NCBI GenBank assembly: GCA_945878745.1
Contig: CAMDVY010000209.1
Span: 1 to 5,929 of the forward strand
Reading direction: 5' to 3'
DNA from: Klebsiella pneumoniae
Lineage (GTDB): Bacteria; Pseudomonadota; Gammaproteobacteria; Pseudomonadales; Azotimanducaceae
DNA length: 5,929 nt
The notes under the pieces are model-generated. The model did no database searches and was not told where the DNA came from. It worked only from the letters and a program-made list of their open reading frames with translations. This document shows, in pieces, positions 1-5,149 of this stretch (positions are counted from its first letter, which is position 1; each line of letters begins with the position of its first letter). The translations under genes were made by a program, and so were the position numbers.

Positions 1-338
1 CCGATGACGGTGATCCAGTGGACGTGCTGGTGGTCAACACACGAGCCATTACGCCCGGTGCGTTCCTCAGCTGCCGTCCCATCGGCGTGCTGCTGATGAC
101 AGACGAAGCAGGTGGCGATGAGAAGATCATCGCCGTGCCGACATCCCGACTGACCCGACGTTACGAAAATGTCCTCAACTACACCGATCTGCCGGACATC
201 ACGGTGCAGCAGGTGGAGCACTTCTTTGCCCACTACAAGGACCTGGAGCCGGGCAAGTGGGTGAAGATTGAAGGGTGGGCTGACGCGGACACGGCCAAGC
301 AGAAGATCATGGAAGGCATCGAGCGAGCAAAGGGTTGA
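1..338 (+). CDS. ppa: Inorganic pyrophosphatase, family I, C-terminal part (5' end outside window)
   Basis: This cytoplasmic enzyme hydrolyses pyrophosphate to two phosphates with Mg2+, pulling biosynthetic reactions forward. The frame is open from base 3 and gives 111 residues before TGA at 336-338; the start lies left of the window. The visible part begins in the family signature DGDPVD, whose aspartates match Asp65, Asp67 and Asp70 of the E. coli enzyme (numbering from memory). Next come CRPIGVL, then MTDEAGGDEK, which carries the two further metal-binding aspartates (Asp97 and Asp102 in E. coli), and HYKDLEPGKWVK, which holds the conserved Tyr-Lys pair near the active site. The end, close to ERAKG, matches the usual end of the roughly 175-residue bacterial enzyme, so the 3' end looks intact. 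The next gene follows after 57 bases and seems to have its own promoter. Identification is secure. Confidence 0.96.
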   Translation, partial: DDGDPVDVLVVNTRAITPGAFLSCRPIGVLLMTDEAGGDEKIIAVPTSRLTRRYENVLNYTDLPDITVQQVEHFFAHYKDLEPGKWVKIEGWADADTAKQKIMEGIERAKG

Positions 339-365
339 TTCGACCCGCTCAGAATCGCGCATAAT
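335..365 (+). promoter_or_regulatory. Candidate sigma-70 promoter for the lipoprotein gene
   Basis: TTGATT at 335-340 matches the -35 consensus at 4 of 6 positions. CATAAT at 360-365 matches the -10 consensus at 5 of 6. The 19-base spacer is longer than ideal. Transcription would start near 372, giving a leader of about 24 bases that contains the ribosome binding site. The -35 box overlaps the ppa stop codon. This is pattern matching only. Confidence 0.35.
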
Positions 366-384
366 CATCCGGTCTGAATCATCT

Positions 385-389
385 GGAGG
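385..389 (+). promoter_or_regulatory. Ribosome binding site GGAGG that decides the lipoprotein start
   Basis: GGAGG lies 6 bases before ATG at 396 but only 3 bases before the in-frame GTG at 393. Normal spacing therefore favours ATG 396 over GTG 393, removing one residue from the longest frame. Confidence 0.7.
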
Positions 390-395
390 TTTGTG

Positions 396-848
396 ATGAG
401 GATTACATCTTTTGCGATGGCCATTTTTGTGGTCTCCATCGCCGCAGGGTGCGCGGCCAAGGCAGAAAGGAAAGCACCACCGCTGACGGTTGACGAGATA
501 CTCGCGAACTCGTTGACCGAATCTGACTACGGCAAGGAAGAGCGCTGCCTGCAATTGAGCGCTGATCAGAAGATCCGCGTACTCGACAAACGACACCTCC
601 TGTTCGAAGGACGCGGCGACAAGGTATGGCTGAACAAGCTGCGCATCGATTGCCCCGGTCTGCGCAAGAATGCGGTCCTCCAACTCGAGGTCAGGAACAC
701 CAGTGTCTGTAATCTCGATTCGGTGACATCCATTGAAGTCCGGCGCTTTTATGTCGACAAGTTGAGCGCAACCTGCAGCCTTGGTCCTTTCGTCCAGATT
801 CCGAGAGAGCAGGCCGAGTTTCTCAAGAAGGAAATTCGCGGGAAGTAG
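396..848 (+). CDS. Small secreted lipoprotein, DUF6491-like
   Basis: The protein has 150 residues and its function is unknown. The N-terminus is a short lipoprotein signal: Arg2, a hydrophobic stretch at about residues 5-17, and the lipobox AAGC with the lipidated cysteine at 19. The mature protein should be anchored in the envelope, probably in the outer membrane because the next residues (AAK) hold no aspartate sorting signal. The core runs from about 45 to 135 and contains DKRHLLFEGRGDKVWL (64-79) and a CPGLR motif at 86-90. It ends with CSLGPF at 127-132. This pattern (HLL..GRG..YWL..L...CPGL...C.LG.F) is what I recall of the DUF6491 family of proteobacterial periplasmic proteins. Cysteines 51, 86, 105 and 127 could form two disulfides. 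It stands alone between ppa and a toxin-antitoxin module. The family call is from memory; the lipoprotein call is read directly. Confidence 0.8.
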   Translation: MRITSFAMAIFVVSIAAGCAAKAERKAPPLTVDEILANSLTESDYGKEERCLQLSADQKIRVLDKRHLLFEGRGDKVWLNKLRIDCPGLRKNAVLQLEVRNTSVCNLDSVTSIEVRRFYVDKLSATCSLGPFVQIPREQAEFLKKEIRGK

Positions 849-982
849 TTGGCAAGTCGCTCAAGAGTAAATGGGATTCTGCTTTCAGGGGAGCCACTGA
901 ACAAGCAGGTCGCTGGCGCTCTTCGCCACGGTCGGAACGCTCCCGTTTCTTCGCATATTCCCCGCCTTCGAACAGGGAACGC

Positions 983-999
983 GCGAGGTGTGTCCTCGC
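983..999 (+). other. GC-rich hairpin in the gap before the toxin-antitoxin genes
   Basis: GCGAGG (983-988) and CCTCGC (994-999) form a perfect 6-bp stem with loop TGTGT. It overlaps the first copy of the 21-bp tandem repeat; the second copy lacks the left outer bases, so it can pair only 3 bp. No T-run follows, so it is not a standard terminator. Confidence 0.5.
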
Positions 1000-1027
1000 T
1001 GGAATCAGGTGTGTCCTCGCTGGAATC
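986..1027 (+). repeat. Perfect tandem duplication of a 21-bp unit
   Basis: Two identical 21-base units lie head to tail at 986-1006 and 1007-1027. Each begins AGGTGTGTCC and ends CGCTGGAATC. The unit is a multiple of three, so open frames run through it and give a repeated peptide, but nothing supports translation. The surrounding gap, 849-1028, holds no convincing gene. The minus-strand frame across it shows no domain I recognise. It could be recent replication slippage or part of a dispersed intergenic repeat. Confidence 0.85.
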
Positions 1028-1028
1028 C

Positions 1029-1090
1029 TTGCCCAGGAGCAGAAGATGCAATAGCATCACTGCATCAGATGCAATACGTGGAAAAGATGC
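1029..1090 (+). promoter_or_regulatory. Candidate promoter with overlapping GATGC operator array for the toxin-antitoxin operon
   Basis: TTGCCC (1029-1034) and TAGCAT (1052-1057) each match sigma-70 boxes at 4 of 6 positions, with a 17-base spacer. The pentamer GATGC or its complement GCATC occurs five times: 1045-1049 (+), 1054-1058 (-), 1062-1066 (-), 1068-1072 (+) and 1086-1090 (+). The first two form an inverted repeat around AATA; the third and fourth form TGCATC-A-GATGCA. The array covers the proposed -10 box, the leader and the antitoxin start codon. Ribbon-helix-helix antitoxins bind such short repeated half-sites to repress their own operon, so autoregulation is the natural reading. 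The repeats are seen; the role is inferred. Confidence 0.5.
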
Positions 1091-1335
1091 GAACTACCCT
1101 CGACATCGACGAGGACATCCTTGACGCAGCGAAAACCATCGCCCGCAAGGAGAGAAAAACTGCCGGGGCAGTCATCTCTGCCCTGGTGCGGCGAGCCTTG
1201 ACACAACCCATGCCAGAAACTGGACAGTCGGTACGCGAGACGGAATCCTTTTATGGCTTCCATCCCATGCCGGCTGGATCGCGGGTGGTGACTGAAGAAA
1301 CCATCGAGCGGTTGCGTGAACAGGAAGGGATCTGA
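1087..1335 (+). CDS. vapB: Ribbon-helix-helix antitoxin of a VapBC-type module
   Basis: This is an 82-residue DNA-binding antitoxin, expected to neutralise the PIN-domain toxin encoded next to it and to repress their shared operon. Residues 2-7 (RTTLDI) fit the beta strand of a ribbon-helix-helix fold, 8-21 the first helix and about 25-37 (TAGAVISALVRRA) the second. The region from 40 to 82 should wrap the toxin; it contains FYGFHP and ends in an acidic helix. ATG 1087 was chosen because the family typically opens with MRTTLDID. The frame runs open further upstream to 988, but that part crosses the tandem repeat and looks noncoding. An in-frame ATG at 1069 is an alternative and would add six residues. 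The ribosome binding site is weak (GGA at 1080-1082). The stop overlaps the toxin start in TGATG, so the two should be translationally coupled. Confidence 0.88.
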   Translation: MRTTLDIDEDILDAAKTIARKERKTAGAVISALVRRALTQPMPETGQSVRETESFYGFHPMPAGSRVVTEETIERLREQEGI

Positions 1336-1763
1336 TGCGCGCGCTATTCGACGTGAATGTGCTCATGGCACTGCTCGATACCGCACACGTGCACCACGTT
1401 CGCGCCAGAACCTGGATACAGGAACATATTGAAGAAGGCTGGGCATCCTGCCCTCTGACGCAAAACGGCTGCATTCGAATCCTGTCGCAATCGAGCTATC
1501 CCGGATCAGAGTCCCCGGCTTCTGTCGCGTCGCGGTTACGGACTGCGACCGAAACGCCGTGGCATGAGTTCTGGCCCGATGACATCAGTCTGCTCAATCC
1601 GGAGAGCATCGAATGGCGGCACGTCCTGGGTTCCAGACAGCTGACGGACGTTTATCTTTTGACACTCGCCGTACATCGTAACGGTCGCCTGGTTACGTTC
1701 GACCGCTCGGTTTCCACCGCTTCGGTTAAAAATGCAGCAGAAGTCCATCTGTTAACGATCTGA
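1335..1763 (+). CDS. vapC: PIN-domain ribonuclease toxin, VapC family
   Basis: This 142-residue PIN-domain protein should act as a Mg2+-dependent endoribonuclease that stops growth when freed from the antitoxin. VapC enzymes usually cut tRNA or rRNA; the target here cannot be read. Acidic residues sit at Asp6 (FDVNVLMALLD, first strand), Asp105 (QLTDVYLL) and Asp123 (LVTFDRS). The second position, often glutamate in a TENG motif, is Gln43 in LTQNGCIRIL. I recall LTQNG in related proteins, so this may be a clade trait rather than a dead enzyme. A further conserved stretch is HEFWPDDISLL at 77-87. Length is normal. ATG 1335 shares its A with the antitoxin stop codon, and GGAAGGGA at 1323-1330 inside the antitoxin gene supplies the ribosome binding site. 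The gene ends about 100 bases from the convergent SDR gene. Confidence 0.92.
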   Translation: MRALFDVNVLMALLDTAHVHHVRARTWIQEHIEEGWASCPLTQNGCIRILSQSSYPGSESPASVASRLRTATETPWHEFWPDDISLLNPESIEWRHVLGSRQLTDVYLLTLAVHRNGRLVTFDRSVSTASVKNAAEVHLLTI

Positions 1764-1864
1764 AGAGAGAAAACAAATCTCTGTGGCAGCGCCTCCAAGT
1801 CATCAGAGCGTGAGCTTGCTGGCAGCCGCCAGGCTATCGATGTTCTCTGCCTACTGTCCGACTG
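1764..1864. other. Convergent intergenic gap with two weak hairpins
   Basis: Two genes end facing each other here. AGAGA (1766-1770) can pair with TCTCT (1778-1782), and CTGGC (1819-1823) with GCCAG (1828-1832), the latter around loop AGCC. Neither has a following T-run on either strand, so no confident intrinsic terminator can be called. A weak bidirectional role for the second hairpin is possible. Confidence 0.3.
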
Positions 1865-2614
1865 CTAGAGAATTGACCGCGCCTGCGCCACATACCCTCG
1901 ATTCCAAGTGGGCGAAATAGTCAGTTCGTTGATGCATACATGTTTCGGCAACATGGCGAGGAAACGAATCGTTTCACCGCAGTCTTCCGGTTGCACCATC
2001 CGCGCGCGATCTTCCGCAGACGGTGGTACCGGGCGACTGTCGAGGATAGGTGTCGCGACTTCACCAGGGCAGAAGGCAACTGCCCGGACGCCGTGAATAC
2101 CTGCTTCGATGTTGATACTCTCGTTCATCGCGTTCATCCCGAACTTCGCAGCGGAGTAGGCAGGGCCTGTCACCGCGCCCACGTGCTTCCCGGCCCACGA
2201 CGAGATATTGATGATGAGTCCATCCTGTTGCGCAATCATGTGCGGCAACACCGCATGTGCGCAGTAGAACGCGCCATCCAGATCGATGCGAATCACCTGA
2301 TCCCAGTCTTCCATCGTCAGGTACTTCCAATTCCGGTTTTTCACGTTCAATCCGGCACTGGACACCAGTACATCAATACGACCATGTCTGGCGATGATGG
2401 TTTCAACGGTCTTGCGTACCGATGACTTGTCAGCAACATCCAGCGCCAGTACCTCGCCGCCGGTTTTCTGCGCGACGTCGGCAAGCTTGTCAGCCCGGCG
2501 ACCGGACAGAATGACCGTCATACCGGCATCAGCGAGGGCGACAGCTGCACCTTCCCCGATCCCGGAGCCGGCTCCTGTGATCCATGCAACTTTTCCTTTC
2601 AATGACTGCAACAT
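1865..2614 (-). CDS. Short-chain dehydrogenase/reductase (classical SDR, probably NADP(H))
   Basis: A 249-residue Rossmann-fold oxidoreductase, expected to interconvert an alcohol and a carbonyl on an unknown substrate. The cofactor motif TGAGSGIG lies at 13-20. Arg39-Arg40 after the second strand favour NADP(H). ALDVAD at 57-62 holds the adenine-ring aspartate. The NNAG motif appears as SSAG at 85-88. Catalytic residues are Ser139 (or Ser138), Tyr153 and Lys157 in the YSAAK motif, followed by PGEVATP at 183-189. The tetrad asparagine, expected in an 'NLxG' context, is Asp111 (IDLDG). The C-terminus NELTISPTWNRGY is typical of SDRs. ATG 2614 was chosen because it starts the SDR fold and has AAGGAG 6 bases upstream; the frame is open to 2821 but that part is a shadow of the GNAT gene. 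The start overlaps the end of the GNAT gene by 16 bases. It is the last gene of the operon. Confidence 0.93.
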   Translation of the reverse strand: MLQSLKGKVAWITGAGSGIGEGAAVALADAGMTVILSGRRADKLADVAQKTGGEVLALDVADKSSVRKTVETIIARHGRIDVLVSSAGLNVKNRNWKYLTMEDWDQVIRIDLDGAFYCAHAVLPHMIAQQDGLIINISSWAGKHVGAVTGPAYSAAKFGMNAMNESINIEAGIHGVRAVAFCPGEVATPILDSRPVPPSAEDRARMVQPEDCGETIRFLAMLPKHVCINELTISPTWNRGYVAQARSIL

Positions 2615-2985
2615 GCTTTGCTCCTTTGGTTTCCTGGCTTCTTGGTGAGGATCTTCTGGTGACTGGCTTTGCCATCCGACGAGACGGCCGAGTATCCCAA
2701 AGCCAGGTAAAACCTGGCCGCTTCGGCATCGTCGGTGAACAGTCGCAGCGTAACGAAACTCTGTGCTGCACAAATCTCCAATGCACGAACCAGGGTCTTT
2801 CCCATACCTCGGCCCCGACAAGTCGGATCTACGTACAAACGCCGCAGGCGTCCTGTAGTGCCGGTCCCGTCGAACGGATCAATATTCAGTCCACCGATGC
2901 CGACCAGCGTCGCGCCTACCTTCACCGCCAGTTTCTTCGACGCCAGATTTTCCCCAGAGGTGCTGTATAACGCGATCAAACCCAT
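2599..2985 (-). CDS. GNAT-family N-acetyltransferase, N-terminally short and possibly chimeric
   Basis: This 128-residue frame should transfer acetyl from acetyl-CoA to an amine. The catalytic half is clear: strands around GATLVGIGGLNID (24-36), RRLYVDP (48-54), the acetyl-CoA loop RGRGMG (57-62, fitting RxxGxG), and the late motif ARFYLALGY (90-98). About 40-50 residues that usually form the first strand and helices are absent. The first 29 residues instead resemble the C-terminal tail of a different GNAT group, whose members end near 'LYSTSWxNxAS...ARKLG' (from memory). In this frame a TAG at 3019-3021 lies 11 codons before ATG 2985, and no good ribosome binding site precedes that ATG. The start overlaps the previous gene's end by 10 bases, so coupled translation is possible. 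The last dozen residues run over the SDR start. The domain call is secure; whether it is active is doubtful. Confidence 0.75.
   Translation of the reverse strand: MGLIALYSTSGENLASKKLAVKVGATLVGIGGLNIDPFDGTGTTGRLRRLYVDPTCRGRGMGKTLVRALEICAAQSFVTLRLFTDDAEAARFYLALGYSAVSSDGKASHQKILTKKPGNQRSKACCSH
2621..2626 (-). promoter_or_regulatory. Ribosome binding site AAGGAG fixing the SDR start
   Basis: Read on the minus strand, AAGGAG lies 6 bases before ATG 2614 and inside the 3' end of the GNAT gene. It is the strongest site in the right-hand operon and settles the SDR start against the longer open frame. Confidence 0.75.
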
Positions 2986-3353
2986 CGCTTGAACAGCCGT
3001 CGCCCAACCTTGCCCGGACTATTCATGAAAGTTCGTCGCGCCTTGAACCGCGTAGAAAACCAGTACACCGGCCCGCGCCATGGCGATGCCGACAGACCAT
3101 GCCGGTCCAGAATCGCCTGATATTTGTCGAAGGCCACAGACCCGGCACCTCTTTCACAAGGTATCTCACGACAACAGACGCTTTCAAGTTCATCGCAGAT
3201 GTGGTCTGGAAGATCATGTCGGAAGAGCCAGATGACCGAATCCCGAGTCCGCCCCAACCACAATCGCGGCACTGGTCGTTGCACCCAGTCATTGATCGCC
3301 ACGAGCCGATTCCGTTCATCCCGGCGATAGCCCGTGGCAACGTGCAAGACCAT
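2976..3353 (-). CDS. Uncharacterised protein, like the N-terminal domain of two-domain GNAT proteins; possibly a gene remnant
   Basis: A 125-residue product whose function I cannot assign. Residues 1-99 look like a real folded domain: MVLHVATGYRRDERNRL (1-17), PRLWLGRTRDSVIWLFRHDLP (29-49), an acidic helix at 50-63, YQAILDRHG (78-86) and WRGPVYWF (92-99). I recall the same order ('FLGRT..GNVWRFRHDLP ... W.GPAYRF') as the N-terminal domain of bacterial GNAT proteins of about 230-260 residues. After Phe99 the sequence turns into a basic tail that does not fit the family and stops at TGA 2976. Continuing in another frame brings one into the GNAT gene, with which it overlaps by 10 bases. The start is uncertain: ATG 3353 lies almost on top of the GGAGG, TTG 3347 has better spacing, and GTG 3374 is also in frame. 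It lies 43 bases after the hydrolase gene. Confidence 0.6.
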   Translation of the reverse strand: MVLHVATGYRRDERNRLVAINDWVQRPVPRLWLGRTRDSVIWLFRHDLPDHICDELESVCCREIPCERGAGSVAFDKYQAILDRHGLSASPWRGPVYWFSTRFKARRTFMNSPGKVGRRLFKRWV

Positions 3354-3354
3354 C

Positions 3355-3360
3355 ACCTCC
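3355..3360 (-). promoter_or_regulatory. Strong GGAGGT ribosome binding site with unusual start spacing
   Basis: On the minus strand GGAGGTGATG runs through 3360-3351. GGAGG ends only 2 bases before ATG 3353, and the ATG itself forms part of the extended complement to 16S rRNA. The in-frame TTG at 3347 lies 8 bases after GGAGG, a more usual distance, so the real start could be TTG. Confidence 0.5.
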
Positions 3361-3396
3361 CCCGGAGTACTCACAATGTCAGTGGCACCCGGCGCA

Positions 3397-5094
3397 TCAG
3401 GATGCTTCCCGCCGCCGAACAAATCTGACGTCGCGATTCCTCTCGTTGGCAGTAACCAGCAGTCCCGTGATGCGTCCTTTCCCATCACGCTGAAACACAA
3501 CTGACGTAAACGGGTAGGCCGAACCACTGAAGTCATCTCGCCAGGCATGACTGAGCTTTATGGGTCGCGGTGAGTGTGTCAGTAACACCAATGATCCACC
3601 ACGAAGTTCGATGGGGTAATCGACGCCAAGTTCTCCACTTGAGTATTGACCAACATATTCGTTGAGATCTTTCGGCGGAATCAAACCAGCTTCATCAACA
3701 CGCGGGCTGATCTTCCCCCGGTACATGAGTGCAGACGCAGGACCAGGCACATCAGAGACAAATTCAATCTCCGCACCATAGTCCTTGACCCAGAATTCGG
3801 CTACAGAACGCGCGACGAGTTTCGCCTTCGCCTCAGAGGCAACACTGGCAACCAGAGAGCGACCGCTACGCGTGATTCGCACATACCACCCCGCCCCGAG
3901 CCGGTACGCACCCACGTATCGATCAAGAATCCTGGGCGCAACATTGACGCTCCGCCGCTTGGCCGAGTGGAGCTTATCGACCGGCGCCAGAATATCCGGC
4001 AGAAAGAGATCGGCAAGCGCCCGCGCCGTGTTGATTGGATGAATCTCCCCGAAATTGCTCAGGACAATCACGCCAGAATCGTGCTCGGGAAAGTACATCA
4101 CGTTGCTGGTAAATCCGGCCCATCCGCCGGAGTGTTCGAGCGTCGCCTGACCTCGATACATCTGGTGCTCAAGTCCAAATGCATACTTCATGTCAACGCC
4201 GCTGATGGCTTCCGTTGGCGAGTGCATGAGTGTCAGCACATCCCGACCGCCTACGCGTGCATCGCCGAAGTTCCTCATCCACAGCACCAGGTCATCGACG
4301 CTGCTGAGCAAAGAACTGCACCCATACACGGAAAGATTGTCCGGCGCGTATTGGATCTCTCCTTCCGGGTTACGCAGATAACTCACTGCGCGGGAAGGCG
4401 ATGTTGACGTGGGTGATAGCAGGTACTGGGAATGGGTCATTCCGAGCGGTTCAAACACATGCTCAGACATCCAGGAAGGAAATCGCTGGCCTGCGACCCG
4501 CTCGACGATTTCTGCCAACAGAGCATAGTTGGTGTTGGAATAACTGTACTGCGCGCCTGGCGGGAAATTCACGCTGTTTTGGCGGGTTACCAGGGCCAGC
4601 ATTTGACCAAAGGAGATGGGATCACGCGGATCTACATCGGCCAGTCGCAAGGTACCGATGAAATCACGAAGACCACTGGTGTGTTGCGATAGTTGCCGCA
4701 CGCTGATTCTGGGAAGCGTCTGTTGCATCTGGGGAATCCGGGTACGCAGATCAGCATCCAGTGACAGCTTGCCTTCGTTCACCAGCATGGCGACCGCAAG
4801 CCCGGTGAATTGTTTTGAAACAGACCCGACGTTGAAAATCGTTGAGGTGGAGATGGGAATCCGGCGCTGCACATCGGCCAGCCCATATCCCTTCGCAAAC
4901 AACACCTCACCGCGGCGGATGACAGCAACTGCAAGACCGGGTGACCCTGCCTTGGTGTACCGCTCAAAGAGCACGTCGGCACGCTGCCCCGGATCAGACT
5001 TGATTCCTTCTGCGTACACGGGCAGAAGCGACAGAAGCAGCGCCGCTGTCGCTGTCGCGATAACCATCAACCTCTTGACGTCGCGGCCTGGCAC
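3397..5094 (-). CDS. Exported serine hydrolase, beta-lactamase class C / penicillin-binding-protein-like, with C-terminal accessory domains
   Basis: This 565-residue protein has an export signal: basic residues at 4-8, a hydrophobic core at about 9-26 and a likely cleavage after VYA28. It should act in the periplasm. The catalytic domain covers about 35-370. It shows the nucleophile motif SVSK (Ser91, Lys94), the YSN motif (Tyr185-Asn187) and HSGG at 321-324 in place of KTG. This set is typical of esterase- or peptidase-like members of the beta-lactamase-related family; the substrate could be a peptide, ester or lactone, and resistance to beta-lactams should not be assumed. From about 385 to the end two similar segments occur, each opening with a YVGxY motif (YVGAY at 393-397 and YVGQY later), as in lipocalin-like or DUF3471-type C-terminal domains. 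The start is GTG 5094, the first start after an in-frame stop; no clear ribosome binding site precedes it. ATG 5067 would leave a shorter signal. It lies 55 bases after the LLM gene and is probably co-transcribed. Confidence 0.92.
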   Translation of the reverse strand: MPGRDVKRLMVIATATAALLLSLLPVYAEGIKSDPGQRADVLFERYTKAGSPGLAVAVIRRGEVLFAKGYGLADVQRRIPISTSTIFNVGSVSKQFTGLAVAMLVNEGKLSLDADLRTRIPQMQQTLPRISVRQLSQHTSGLRDFIGTLRLADVDPRDPISFGQMLALVTRQNSVNFPPGAQYSYSNTNYALLAEIVERVAGQRFPSWMSEHVFEPLGMTHSQYLLSPTSTSPSRAVSYLRNPEGEIQYAPDNLSVYGCSSLLSSVDDLVLWMRNFGDARVGGRDVLTLMHSPTEAISGVDMKYAFGLEHQMYRGQATLEHSGGWAGFTSNVMYFPEHDSGVIVLSNFGEIHPINTARALADLFLPDILAPVDKLHSAKRRSVNVAPRILDRYVGAYRLGAGWYVRITRSGRSLVASVASEAKAKLVARSVAEFWVKDYGAEIEFVSDVPGPASALMYRGKISPRVDEAGLIPPKDLNEYVGQYSSGELGVDYPIELRGGSLVLLTHSPRPIKLSHAWRDDFSGSAYPFTSVVFQRDGKGRITGLLVTANERNRDVRFVRRREAS

Positions 5095-5149
5095 GTCGCT
5101 TTGGTCAGGCCACGTTCATCGCGAACACTGCGACGTTGGGGACATGCAA

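Noticed and set aside
986..1027. Tandem repeat as a CRISPR remnant
   Set aside because: The two units are adjacent with no spacer, and no cas gene is present.
749..1060. Minus-strand frame across the gap before the toxin-antitoxin genes
   Set aside because: It overlaps the lipoprotein gene, its repeated SSEDTP peptide comes only from the tandem DNA repeat, and no domain is recognisable.
988..1086. N-terminal extension of the antitoxin frame by 33 residues
   Set aside because: It reads through the tandem repeat and the operator-like array; homologous antitoxins typically begin at MRTTLDID.
1819..1832. Hairpin as an intrinsic terminator
   Set aside because: The stem is only 5 bp and no T-run follows on either strand.
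2615..2821. N-terminal extension of the SDR frame by 69 residues
   Set aside because: This stretch is a shadow of the GNAT gene, has no SDR-like sequence, and ATG 2614 has an excellent ribosome binding site.
3646..4407. Plus-strand open frame of 253 codons
   Set aside because: Antisense to the catalytic part of the serine hydrolase; its His/Arg-rich translation looks like a reverse-strand shadow.
3397..5094. Antibiotic-resistance beta-lactamase (ampC)
   Set aside because: The SxxK and YxN motifs fit, but HSGG replaces KTG, and the long C-terminal extension and length fit the broader esterase/peptidase-like group.
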